A DNA stretch of 64,000 nt from Billgrantia lactosivorans (GTDB lineage Bacteria; Pseudomonadota; Gammaproteobacteria; Pseudomonadales; Halomonadaceae), in contig NZ_QHGY01000010.1 in the NCBI RefSeq assembly GCF_003254665.1, forward strand, positions 48,022 to 112,021. Direction: 5' to 3'. Made by a program: the position numbers and the translations under genes. Shown in pieces: positions 1 through 9,121 of this stretch; the first letter of the stretch is position 1; each line of letters starts with the position of its first letter. Under the pieces are notes generated by a model, which had not been told where the DNA came from, did not search any database, and saw only the letters and a list, made by a program, of their open reading frames with translations.

Positions 1-639
1 CTGGTGACCCGGCTGAAGCTGCCGCCGTTCATCGCCACCCTGGGCACCTGGAACGTCTTCTTCGCGCTGAACCTGTGGTACTCCAAGAGCGAGGCCATCC
101 GCTCCCAGGAGATCGCGGCCACGGCACCGCTGCTGCAGTGGGGCGGCACCGCCTTCGAGCTGTTCGGGGCGCGCTTCACCTACGGCTCGATCCTGATGCT
201 GGCGCTGTTCTGCGGCGTCTGGTACGCCCTGAACTGGACCGCCTGGGGCCGCCATGTCTACGCCACCGGCGACGACAAGGATGCCGCCGAGCTGGCCGGG
301 ATCCGCACGCGCCGGGTGTTGCTGTCGGTCTATATCGTCGCCGGCCTCATCTGCGCCATCGCCGCCTGGCTGCTGATCGGGCGCACCGGCTCGGTCAGTC
401 CCCAGGCCGGCTTCACCGCCAACCTGGACAGCATCACCGCCGTGGTGATCGGGGGCACGTCCCTGTTCGGCGGGCGCGGCTCCATCTTCGGCACCCTGAT
501 CGGCGCCCTGATCGTCGGGGTATTTCGCAACGGGCTGGCCCTGGCCGGGGTCGATGTGCTATGGCAGGAATTCACCGTCGGCATGCTGATCATCGTCGCC
601 GTGACGACCGACCAGTGGATTCGGAGGGTCGCGGCATGA
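1..639 (+). CDS. Sugar ABC transporter permease, C-terminal part (RbsC/FrcC type)
   Basis: This is an inner-membrane permease of the monosaccharide ABC importer family (BPD_transp_2). Only about 212 residues are present because the reading frame is open to the first base of the window. A GTG at position 4 is in frame but is unlikely to be the true start, since family members are about 320-340 residues. The visible part has several hydrophobic segments. It also has the conserved cytoplasmic loop near GDDKDAAELAGI and the ITAVVIGGTSLFGGRGS segment typical of RbsC/FrcC/XylH proteins. Its stop codon overlaps the ATG of the ATPase gene by 4 bases, so the two are translationally coupled. FrcC (fructose/mannose/ribose) is a reasonable guess from the single-domain ATPase next door, but the substrate cannot be read from sequence. 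Confidence 0.9.
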   Translation: MVTRLKLPPFIATLGTWNVFFALNLWYSKSEAIRSQEIAATAPLLQWGGTAFELFGARFTYGSILMLALFCGVWYALNWTAWGRHVYATGDDKDAAELAGIRTRRVLLSVYIVAGLICAIAAWLLIGRTGSVSPQAGFTANLDSITAVVIGGTSLFGGRGSIFGTLIGALIVGVFRNGLALAGVDVLWQEFTVGMLIIVAVTTDQWIRRVAA

Positions 640-1415
640 CTGGCGTCACTCCGATACTGGAAGCGAACGGCCTGATCAAGCGCTATGGGCGGGTCACCGC
701 GCTGGACCGGGCGGATTTCGACCTCTATCCCGGCGAAGTGCTGGCCGTGATCGGCGACAACGGCGCGGGCAAGTCGACGCTGATCAAGGCCCTGTCCGGC
801 GCCGTGATGCCCGACCAGGGTGTCATTCGCCTGCATGGCCGGCCGGTGCGCTTCGGCAACCCGATGGAGGCCCGCGCCGCCGGCATCGAGACGGTCTACC
901 AGACGCTGGCCGTGTCACCGGCGCTGGGCATCGCCGACAACCTGTTCCTGGGTCGCGAGATCCGCAAGCCCGGTATCCTGGGCTCCGTGTTCCGCATGCT
1001 GGACAAGGCCGAGATGCAGCGCCAGGCACGCAGGGAGCTCTCCGAGCTGGGGCTGCTGACCATCCAGAACATCAACCAGGCCGTGGAGACGCTCTCCGGC
1101 GGCCAGCGGCAGGGAGTGGCGGTGGCCCGCTCGGCGGCCTTCGGCAGCCAGGTGGTGATCCTGGACGAGCCGACGGCGGCCCTGGGGGTCAAGGAGTCGC
1201 GACGGGTGCTGAACCTGATCCGCCAGCTGCGCGACCAGGGGCTGCCGATCGTGCTGATCAGCCATAACATGCCGCATGTGTTCGAGGTCGCCGACCGCAT
1301 CCACGTGCATCGCCTGGGTCGCCGAGCTGCCGTGATCCGCCCGGATACGCACAGCATGTCCGATGCCGTCGCCATCATGACCGGCGCCACGGAGGTAGAA
1401 CCCGGCGTGGCATGA
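636..1415 (+). CDS. Sugar ABC transporter ATP-binding protein, single domain (FrcA-like)
   Basis: This 259-residue ATPase energises the adjacent permease. It has Walker A GDNGAGKS, signature LSGGQRQ, Walker B VVILDEPTAALG and a switch histidine in LISHNM. Most sugar ATPases of this class (RbsA, XylG, AraG) are tandem two-domain proteins of about 500 residues. This one has a single domain, as in FrcA of rhizobia, and would have to work as a homodimer. The ATG at 636 overlaps the permease stop and agrees with the start of the conserved N-terminus; an in-frame extension further upstream lies wholly inside the permease gene and was dropped. The binding-protein gene follows after 81 bases. Confidence 0.92.
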   Translation: MTGVTPILEANGLIKRYGRVTALDRADFDLYPGEVLAVIGDNGAGKSTLIKALSGAVMPDQGVIRLHGRPVRFGNPMEARAAGIETVYQTLAVSPALGIADNLFLGREIRKPGILGSVFRMLDKAEMQRQARRELSELGLLTIQNINQAVETLSGGQRQGVAVARSAAFGSQVVILDEPTAALGVKESRRVLNLIRQLRDQGLPIVLISHNMPHVFEVADRIHVHRLGRRAAVIRPDTHSMSDAVAIMTGATEVEPGVA

Positions 1416-1496
1416 CCCGGGCGTTATGCGGCATTATCCGCTGCGAAGCGGGGGCGACATCCGTCGCCGCTTCGTGCTCTCGCTCAGGAAGACCGT

Positions 1497-2429
1497 ATGC
1501 GCAAGCTGCTCATCGCCCTGCTGTCGCTATATGCCGCACCTCTCCACGCCGAACCGCTCAGGATCGGCGTCAGCGTGGCGGATCTCGGCAACCCCTTCTT
1601 CGCCACCCTGGCAGAGACCATCGGCGACTCGGCGCGGGCGCTGCACCCCGGCGACGTGGCGCTGGAGGTCAGATCGAGCGCCTACGACCTCGAACGGCAG
1701 GTCCGCCAGCTCGACGCCTTCACCCAAGCGGGCATGGACATCATCGTGCTGGCCGCCGCCAGCAGCGAAGCCATCGGGCCGGCCGTCCGCCGGGCCCAGC
1801 AGGCCGGCATCGTGGTGGCAGCGGTCGACATCGACGCCCAAGGGGCGGATCTCACCGTCACCAGCGACAACGGACAGGCGGGAGAGATGGCCTGCGATTA
1901 CATGGCCGAGCGCTTGGGACACAGCGGGCGAGTGGCGATCATCAACGGCGCGCCGGTCTCGTCGGTGGCGGATCGCGTGAGCGGTTGCCGCACGGTGCTG
2001 AATCGGCACCCCGGGATCGAACTGCTCAGCGATGACCACAACGGCGGTGGCACCTTCAGTGGTGGCCTCGAGGCCATGACCTACCTGATCAGTACCTACC
2101 CCGAGCTGGATGCAGTGTTTGCCATCAACGACCCATCGGCCATGGGAGCGGCCAATGCCGCTCGCCTGGCCGGGCAGTCGCACCTGTTCATCGTTTCGGT
2201 AGACGGCTCCCCCGAGGGTATTGCAGCGCTGCGAGAGTCCCCGCCCTTGCTGGTTGCCACCGCTGCGCAATCCCCCCGGCAAATGGCGGAAACGGCCATT
2301 CGCGAAAGCCTGAGGCACCTGGCGTCGAGCGAGCGGCGGGAGAATCAGGTGATCCGGCTCCCCACCCAACTGGTCACCAGGGAAAATGCCGCGGCTTTCG
2401 ATCGTTGGCGCGGCGCTCCCCCAGAGTGA
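1497..2429 (+). CDS. Periplasmic sugar-binding protein (RbsB/FrcB family)
   Basis: This 310-residue protein has a short signal peptide (hydrophobic LLIALLSLYAAP, cleavage after LHA near residue 19). A periplasmic-binding-protein fold of the LacI/RbsB type follows, with IGVSVADLGNPFF at the mature N-terminus, repeated alternating beta/alpha segments and the AINDPSAMGAANAA segment near residue 205. It would deliver a pentose, hexose or similar ligand to the upstream permease. The order permease-ATPase-binding protein is the reverse of many such operons. An upstream AGGA (1486-1489) supports the ATG at 1497. A symmetrical terminator follows the gene. Confidence 0.88.
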   Translation: MRKLLIALLSLYAAPLHAEPLRIGVSVADLGNPFFATLAETIGDSARALHPGDVALEVRSSAYDLERQVRQLDAFTQAGMDIIVLAAASSEAIGPAVRRAQQAGIVVAAVDIDAQGADLTVTSDNGQAGEMACDYMAERLGHSGRVAIINGAPVSSVADRVSGCRTVLNRHPGIELLSDDHNGGGTFSGGLEAMTYLISTYPELDAVFAINDPSAMGAANAARLAGQSHLFIVSVDGSPEGIAALRESPPLLVATAAQSPRQMAETAIRESLRHLASSERRENQVIRLPTQLVTRENAAAFDRWRGAPPE

Positions 2430-2465
2430 CGCGAGGCTGCTGCATCGATCCCGCAGCCTGAAATG

Positions 2466-2498
2466 AAGCGCCCCCGCCGGTGTCCGGCAGGGGCGCTT
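2466..2498. terminator. Bidirectional terminator between sugar ABC operon and glcB
   Basis: Inverted repeat with arms AAGCGCCCC and GGGGCGCTT plus an inner GCCGG/CCGGC, one C-A mismatch and a 3-base loop. It lies between two convergent genes and has A/T at both ends, so it can serve both strands. Confidence 0.75.
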
Positions 2499-2519
2499 GC
2501 GCTTGGCGCCAGGTCGCGA

Positions 2520-4700
2520 TCAGTGCACCTTGGCCTTGTGCACCGCACGCCAGTGGTGCAGCAGCGGCTCGGTATAGCCGGAGGGCTGCACGCGGCCCTT
2601 GAAGATCAGGTCGCTGGCGGCCTGGAAGGCACTGGAGCCCTGGTAGTCGGCCGACATCGGGGTGTAGGCCGGGTCGCCGGCGTTCTGCTCGTCGACCACC
2701 TTGGCCATGCGCTCCAGGGTCTTCTGCACACGCTCGGCGTCGACCACGCCGTGGTGCAGCCAGTTGGCGATGTGCTGGCTGGAGATACGCAGCGTGGCAC
2801 GGTCCTCCATCAGGCCCACGTCGTGGATGTCGGGCACCTTGGAGCAGCCCACGCCGTGCTCGACCCAGCGCACCACGTAGCCGAGGATGCCCTGGCAGTT
2901 GTTGTCGAGCTCCTGCTGCAGCTCCGCGTCGGACCAGTCGGCCTTCTCGGCCACCGGCACGGTGAGCAGCTCGTCCAGGAAGTCCGGCTCGCCCTGGGCC
3001 TCCAGCTCGCGCTGGATGGCGGCAACGTCGATCTGGTGGTAGTGCAGCGCGTGCAGGGTCGCGGCGGTGGGCGACGGCACCCAGGCGGTGTTGGCCCCGG
3101 CCTTGGGATGGCCGACCTTCTGCTCGAGCATGGCGGCCATCAGGTCGGGCATGGCCCACATGCCCTTGCCGATCTGGGCGCGGCCGCGCAGGCCGCAGGC
3201 CAGGCCGACCTGGACGTTGTTGCGCTCGTAGGCGCCGATCCAGGCGGCATTCTTCATGTCGCCCTTGCGGATCATCGGGCCCGCTTCCATGGCGGTGTGC
3301 ATCTCGTCGCCGGTGCGGTCGAGGAAGCCGGTGTTGATGAACACCACCCGCGAGGCGGCCTCGGCGATACACGCCTTGAGGTTGACCGAAGTGCGGCGCT
3401 CCTCGTCCATGATACCCATCTTGAGCGTGTCGCGAGCCAGGCCGAGCAGGTCCTCGATGCGGCCGAACAGCGCGTTGGAGAAGGCGACCTCCTTGGGACC
3501 GTGCATCTTCGGCTTGACGATGTAGACCGAGCCCTGGCGCGAGTTGCGCGGATCGTTCTCGCCTTTCTTCAGGTCATGCATGGCCAGCAGGCTGGTGACG
3601 ATGCCGTCGAGGATCCCCTCGGGCAGCTCGTTGCCGTCGGCGTCGAGCACCGCCGGGGTGGTCATCAGGTGGCCGACGTTGCGCACGAACATCAGCGAGC
3701 GTCCCGGCAGGGTCAGGCTGCCTCCGCTCGGCGTGGTGTAGTCGCGATCGGCGTGGAGGCGACGGGTGAAGGTCTTGCCGCCCTTTTCGATGGCCTCTTC
3801 CAGGTCGCCCTTCATCAGGCCCAGCCAGTTGGCATAGACGCCGACCTTGTCCTCGGCGTCGACCGCCGCCACCGAGTCCTCGCAGTCCATGATCGCGGTC
3901 AGCGCGGCCTCGACCAGCAGGTCCTTGACGCCGGCCGGATCGGTCTTGCCGATCGGGTGGCTGGGATCGATCTGGATCTCGAGATGGAGGTCGTGGTTGG
4001 CCAGCAGGATCGCCTCGGGGCTTGCCGCCTCGCCGCGGTAGCCGATCAGCTTGCCCGGCTCCTTCAGGCCGGTCTCGCGGCCGCCTTCGAGGGAAGCCAC
4101 CAGGTGGCCGTCGCGCAGGGCGTACTTGACGACCTCGCGATGGGAGCCGGTGGCCAGCGGCGCGGCCAGGTCGAGCACGCCGCGGGCGTAGGCGATGACC
4201 TTCTCGCCGCGCTTGGGATTGTAGCCGCTGCCCTTCTCGGCGCCGTCCTCCTCGGCGATGGCGTCGGTACCGTAGAGCGCGTCGTAGAGACTGCCCCAGC
4301 GAGCGTTGGCGGCGTTCAGGGCGTAGCGGGCGTTGCTCACCGGCACCACCAGCTGCGGGCCGGCCTGAATGGCCACCTCGCGATCGACATTGGCGGTGGA
4401 GACGGTGACCTGGGAGGGGGCATCCACCAGGTAGCCGATCTCCTCGAGGAAGGCGCGGTAGACGCTCATGTCGCGCACCGGGCCGGGGTTCTCGCGATGC
4501 CAGGTATCCAGCTGCTCCTGAAGCCGCTCCCGTTCGGCGAGCAATTCACGGTTTCTCGGTGTCAGATCATGAAAGATGGCATCGACCCCGGCCCAGAAGC
4601 TCGCGGCATCCAGGCCGGTGCCGGGCAGGGCCTGGTCGTTGATGAAGCGGTCGAGTTCAGCGGCCACCTGGAGACGATGGCGAGTGACACGTTCTGACAT
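2520..4700 (-). CDS. glcB: Malate synthase G
   Basis: A cytosolic enzyme condensing glyoxylate with acetyl-CoA to malate, in the glyoxylate shunt and glycolate use. The 726-residue length is that of the monomeric G isoform (about 720), not the shorter A isoform. Recognisable segments are the N-terminal [18 protein letters not shown], the glyoxylate/Mg region [16 protein letters not shown] near residue 270, and [16 protein letters not shown] near residue 340. [13 protein letters not shown] and the C-terminal [27 protein letters not shown] are also present. A strong ribosome site (GGAGGAG) precedes the ATG. The gene is monocistronic, with a terminator after it and an IclR-like operator 91 bases before its start. 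In this context it could assimilate acetyl units or glyoxylate; there is no glycolate oxidase beside it. Confidence 0.97.
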   Translation of the reverse strand: MSERVTRHRLQVAAELDRFINDQALPGTGLDAASFWAGVDAIFHDLTPRNRELLAERERLQEQLDTWHRENPGPVRDMSVYRAFLEEIGYLVDAPSQVTVSTANVDREVAIQAGPQLVVPVSNARYALNAANARWGSLYDALYGTDAIAEEDGAEKGSGYNPKRGEKVIAYARGVLDLAAPLATGSHREVVKYALRDGHLVASLEGGRETGLKEPGKLIGYRGEAASPEAILLANHDLHLEIQIDPSHPIGKTDPAGVKDLLVEAALTAIMDCEDSVAAVDAEDKVGVYANWLGLMKGDLEEAIEKGGKTFTRRLHADRDYTTPSGGSLTLPGRSLMFVRNVGHLMTTPAVLDADGNELPEGILDGIVTSLLAMHDLKKGENDPRNSRQGSVYIVKPKMHGPKEVAFSNALFGRIEDLLGLARDTLKMGIMDEERRTSVNLKACIAEAASRVVFINTGFLDRTGDEMHTAMEAGPMIRKGDMKNAAWIGAYERNNVQVGLACGLRGRAQIGKGMWAMPDLMAAMLEQKVGHPKAGANTAWVPSPTAATLHALHYHQIDVAAIQRELEAQGEPDFLDELLTVPVAEKADWSDAELQQELDNNCQGILGYVVRWVEHGVGCSKVPDIHDVGLMEDRATLRISSQHIANWLHHGVVDAERVQKTLERMAKVVDEQNAGDPAYTPMSADYQGSSAFQAASDLIFKGRVQPSGYTEPLLHHWRAVHKAKVH

Positions 4701-5006
4701 GGGAAGTCTCCTCCTGCGTGGCGGGCCGATGCATGCTCTCGGCCAGCCGCAATTCGTGGGGGTGATACCACTGCGAAGGCGCCAATTTTGTGGAAAACTG
4801 TTCCATATGTAAACCCGAAGGAGGGGTTACCCTACTAGACATAGGGTTAAGATCCGATATTTTGACCATTTGGTCAGAAAAAGATGCTCTATCACAGCGA
4901 TGCCTCACCCAACAGCATGGCCGTTAGGTAGACTTGCTGCACGCTCGTGTGCCGCTGCAGACGAAAGGATTCGAGGGGATAATGTCCTGACCCGCTGGAG
5001 AACGCC
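4701..5006. promoter_or_regulatory. Divergent control region between glcB and the hydrolase gene
   Basis: These 306 bases hold no convincing gene and are more A/T-rich than their surroundings. Several dyads are packed between 4791 and 4876: the IclR-like 15-mer at 4791-4805; ACCCTA at 4829-4834 against TAGGGT at 4842-4847; and a perfect TGACCA-TT-TGGTCA at 4863-4876. The last resembles GntR/FadR-type half-sites. A fourth, weaker dyad pairs GTAAACCC with GGGGTTAC around 4809-4830. No sigma70 promoter could be assigned with confidence to either strand. Confidence 0.55.
4791..4805. promoter_or_regulatory. Putative IclR-type operator upstream of glcB
   Basis: TGGAAAACTGTTCCA is a 5-5-5 inverted repeat that agrees with both half-sites of the enterobacterial IclR operator pattern TGGAAATNATTTCCA, which controls the glyoxylate-shunt genes in E. 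coli. It sits 91 bases before the malate synthase start codon. The match is seen directly; that an IclR-family protein binds here is inference. Confidence 0.5.
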
Positions 5007-5993
5007 ATGACCGACTTCACCCCCCTGCAGAGCCTGGGACCGATCGCCCCCTTCCGCGCCGACGCCGGCGAACCCTCGTTGAGCGGCTACCTGGCGCACT
5101 ACGGCCTCGCCCCGCTGCTCACCGAGCAGGTCGGGCTCTACGTGGGCTACGTGGACGCACAGCGCTACCAGCTGTGGACCCAGGTGTGGAGTCCCGCGGA
5201 GCCGGTCGGCACGGCCTTCGTGGTGCACGGCTACTATGACCACCTCGGCCTCTATCGCCATCTGCTGGAACGGCTGCTGGAGCGCCGCTGGCGGGTGGTG
5301 CTGTGGGACCTGCCGGGGCACGGCCTGTCCAGCGGCAAGCGCGCCTGCATCGACGACTTCGCCCACTATGGCGAATGCCTGCATGCGCTGCAGGCGCAGC
5401 TGGACGCTCGCGACCTGGCCCCTCGCCCGTGGCTGGGCATCGGCCAGAGCACCGGTGCCGCCATTCTCGCCACCGATGCCTTGAGCCGGCCCGGCGAAGC
5501 GCACTGGGCCGGCCTGGCCCTGCTCGCTCCCCTGGTGCGGCCCTTCGGCTGGCCCCAGGCGGGGTGGCTACACACCCTGGTGGGGCCGTTCGTGCAGAGC
5601 GTGCCGCGGCGTTTCGCGGCCAACTCCACCGATGCCGACTTTGCCGCCTTCCTGCGCGAACGCGACCCGCTGCAGCCGGAGCACCTCTCGCTCAACTGGG
5701 TCAGCGCCATGCGCCGCTGGATGCCCCAGCTGCTCGCCCTGCCCCCCAGCCAGGTGCCCACCCTGATCCTGCAGGGGGAGCAGGACGTCACGGTGGACTG
5801 GGAGTGGAACCTGGCGGTGCTGGAGCGCAAGTTTCCCAACGCCCGTATCCACCGTCACCCGGAAGCGCGCCACCATCTGGTCAACGAAGCCGAGCCGATA
5901 CGCACCACCCTGTTCGCCGCCCTCGACGCCTTCGTCGCCGAGCTGGAGCAAGGCCTGTCGCCGGCCGCCCGGGAGCGCCTCTCCCGATGCTGA
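5007..5993 (+). CDS. Alpha/beta hydrolase, lysophospholipase/monoacylglycerol lipase-like
   Basis: A 328-residue serine hydrolase of the Hydrolase_4 (S33) group. The oxyanion region HGYYDHLGLY lies near residue 75, followed by WDLPGHGLSSG. The nucleophile elbow GQSTG puts the catalytic Ser at residue 148. Plausible acid and His are in GEQDVTVDW and EARHHLVNE near the C-terminus. No signal peptide is present, so it is likely cytosolic or peripherally membrane-bound. PldB-like lysophospholipase is the nearest functional guess; the substrate is unknown. GGAG lies 8 bases before the ATG. Its end overlaps the next (lipoprotein) gene by 7 bases, so the two are probably co-transcribed. Confidence 0.85.
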   Translation: MTDFTPLQSLGPIAPFRADAGEPSLSGYLAHYGLAPLLTEQVGLYVGYVDAQRYQLWTQVWSPAEPVGTAFVVHGYYDHLGLYRHLLERLLERRWRVVLWDLPGHGLSSGKRACIDDFAHYGECLHALQAQLDARDLAPRPWLGIGQSTGAAILATDALSRPGEAHWAGLALLAPLVRPFGWPQAGWLHTLVGPFVQSVPRRFAANSTDADFAAFLRERDPLQPEHLSLNWVSAMRRWMPQLLALPPSQVPTLILQGEQDVTVDWEWNLAVLERKFPNARIHRHPEARHHLVNEAEPIRTTLFAALDAFVAELEQGLSPAARERLSRC

Positions 5994-6466
5994 GACCCCT
6001 CGCCCTGCTCGTGCTGGTCGCGCTGCTCGCCGGATGCGCCGCCCAGCCCCCCGAACCCGACCCCATCCGCCGCGCCCTGCAGAACCTGAGCGACCGCGCC
6101 GTCGCCCGCCTGCTGGACGTGGACGCCCTGCAGCCCCCCCAGGACCAGGTGCTGCTGCTGGTGGCGCCGGAGGTGGACGCCAGCCTCGAGATCGACGGCG
6201 AGCGCTTCCTGGAGAGCCTCACTCGCGCCCTGCTGGGGGCCAGCGACGGCCCCCAGGTGCTCGACTGGCGGCCCGCCATGAGCGGCGAGGGTGGCGATCA
6301 CCAGTGGCGCATGGAGAGCCGCCTGGAAGCCACCGCCCCCCGCCTGACCCTCTCCGACCGCGACCTGCTGCCCTACCGCCTCACCCTGTCGCTCTATCGC
6401 CCCGACGCGGAGAGCGCATTGTGGCAGACCCAGATCGAAGGCGCCTTCGACGCCACGGCGCTGTGA
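5987..6466 (+). CDS. Small lipoprotein of unknown function
   Basis: A 159-residue protein beginning with a lipoprotein signal: Met-Leu-Arg, a leucine/alanine-rich core and the lipobox LLAGC, giving Cys at residue 17 as the lipidated residue. The mature part is soluble, acidic and moderately conserved in pattern (QDQVLLLVAPEVD, then a segment around RFLESLTRALLG). It resembles small gammaproteobacterial lipoproteins of unknown role. It starts inside the last codons of the hydrolase gene, so translation is coupled. It is convergent with yifB, only 4 bases away, and no separate terminator is seen. Confidence 0.75.
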   Translation: MLRPLALLVLVALLAGCAAQPPEPDPIRRALQNLSDRAVARLLDVDALQPPQDQVLLLVAPEVDASLEIDGERFLESLTRALLGASDGPQVLDWRPAMSGEGGDHQWRMESRLEATAPRLTLSDRDLLPYRLTLSLYRPDAESALWQTQIEGAFDATAL

Positions 6467-6470
6467 CCCC

Positions 6471-7976
6471 CTATCCCTGACGGAGCTGGCGATCCAACTG
6501 CCGATACCCGATCGCCTCCATCAGCTCGCTGCGCTCCGGGTGCGGCTTGGCGGCCAGATCGGCCAGCGTCAGCGCCACGCGCAGCACCCGGTGGTAGGCG
6601 CGCGCCGACAGGCGCAGGCGTTCGAGCACCCCGGCCAGCCAGGCACGATCGGCCGTCGACAGGGCACAGGCGGCTTCCAGCTCGCGCCCGCCGAGGTGGG
6701 CGTTGAGGGCGCCGCGGGCGTACTGGCGCTCGCGCGCGGCCATGACCCGGGCGCGCACCTCCGCCGAGCTCTCGCCTACCTCGCGTGACGTCAGTTGCTC
6801 CGGCGGCAGCGCCGGCACTTCGATCTGCAGGTCGATGCGGTCGAGCAGCGGCCCGGAGAGACGCGACTGATAGCGCTGGATCTGCGCCGCGCTGCACTGG
6901 CAGGCCTGGCGCGGATCGCCGAGGTGGCCGCAGGGGCAGGGATTCATCGCGGCGACAAGCTGGAAGCGGGCCGGGAATTTACGTTCATGGTTGGCGCGGG
7001 CGATGTGGATGCGGCCCGACTCCATCGGCTCGCGCATCACCTCGAGCACGTGACGGCTGAACTCGGGCAGCTCGTCGAGGAACAGCACGCCGTGGTGGGC
7101 CAGCGAGATCTCCCCCGGTCGCGGCCAGGAGCCGCCGCCGACCAGGGCCACGGCGCTGGCGGTGTGGTGCGGGGCGCGAAAGGGCCGACGCCCCCACTGC
7201 TCGGCCAGCGGCAGGCCGCACACCGAGCGAATGGCGGCCACTTCCAGCGCCTCCTCCTCGGTGAGTTCGGGCAGGATGCCGGGCAGGCGGCTCGCCAGCA
7301 TGGTCTTGCCGGTGCCGGGCGGGCCGGCGAAGAGCAGGTTGTGCGAGCCGGCCGCGGCGATCTCCAGCGCACGGCGGGCCTGGTGCTGGCCGCGCACCTC
7401 GGCCAGGTCGCCCTCGCGGTGGTCGGCGGCGGGCGGCTTCTCGAGGCGGTGCGCGGCGATCGGCTTCTGCCCCAGCAGGTGCGCCATGACGTCGAGCAGG
7501 TGCTCGGCCGGCAGTACCTGCAGGTCGCCGGCCAGCGCCGCCTCGTCGGCATTCTCCTTGGGCACGATCAGCTTGCGTCCGGCCTTGCGTGCGGCGAGCG
7601 CCAGCGGCAGCACGCCGCTGATGGGGCGCAGGCGACCGTCCAGCGCCAGCTCGCCGACACTCTCGATGCCCTCGAGTGCCTCGCCCGGCAGCTGCCCGGA
7701 GGCGATCAGGATGCCCAGCGCGATGGGCAGGTCGAAGCGCCCGCCGACCTTGGGCAGGTCGGCGGGCGCCAGGTTGAGCACGATCCTGCGCGTGTTGGGA
7801 AAATCGAAGCCGGCGTTGGTGAGGGCGCTGCGCACCCGCTCGCGGCTCTCCTTGACGGCGGCCTCGGGCAGGCCGACCAGGGTCATCCCCGGCAGGCCAT
7901 TGGCCAGGTGTACCTCGACCTGAACCTCGGGCGCTTCCAGCCCCAGGCCGGCCCGTGTGGCAACGATCGCCAGCAT
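6471..7976 (-). CDS. yifB: YifB family Mg-chelatase-like AAA+ ATPase (ComM-like)
   Basis: A 501-residue protein with the full family architecture. The N-terminal Lon-protease-like ChlI domain (about 1-170; VEVHLANGLPGMTLVGLPEAAVKESRER is characteristic) comes first. The AAA+ core follows, with Walker A GPPGTGKTM near residue 217 and Walker B GVLFLDELPEF near residue 298, then a C-terminal Mg_chelatase_C region rich in Cys (CPCGHLGDPRQACQC). Homologues called ComM promote branch migration during integration of transformed DNA in competent bacteria; elsewhere the role is unclear. The start ATG agrees with the conserved N-terminus. The next gene upstream on the same strand is ubiK, 126 bases away, with a small dyad in the gap. 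Confidence 0.95.
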   Translation of the reverse strand: MLAIVATRAGLGLEAPEVQVEVHLANGLPGMTLVGLPEAAVKESRERVRSALTNAGFDFPNTRRIVLNLAPADLPKVGGRFDLPIALGILIASGQLPGEALEGIESVGELALDGRLRPISGVLPLALAARKAGRKLIVPKENADEAALAGDLQVLPAEHLLDVMAHLLGQKPIAAHRLEKPPAADHREGDLAEVRGQHQARRALEIAAAGSHNLLFAGPPGTGKTMLASRLPGILPELTEEEALEVAAIRSVCGLPLAEQWGRRPFRAPHHTASAVALVGGGSWPRPGEISLAHHGVLFLDELPEFSRHVLEVMREPMESGRIHIARANHERKFPARFQLVAAMNPCPCGHLGDPRQACQCSAAQIQRYQSRLSGPLLDRIDLQIEVPALPPEQLTSREVGESSAEVRARVMAARERQYARGALNAHLGGRELEAACALSTADRAWLAGVLERLRLSARAYHRVLRVALTLADLAAKPHPERSELMEAIGYRQLDRQLRQG

Positions 7977-8102
7977 CGCGCAATCCCTCGCAGTTCATTG
8001 AGAAACGCCGAATAAATTCGCTCGCGCAGCCATTTATGCAGTGTTTCATTAGCCTAAGGGCTAGATACTAGCACCCTGCCGCAACGGGCTCTCCACGCTG
8101 GC

Positions 8103-9087
<985 letters not shown>

Positions 9088-9121
9088 CGGCTCCCCACAA
9101 CAACAGCGATGGAGTACTCCC

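Noticed and set aside
5303..5986. Upstream extension of the lipoprotein gene into the hydrolase coding region
   Set aside because: The lipoprotein signal and lipobox place the start at 5987; the extension is an out-of-frame reading of the hydrolase.
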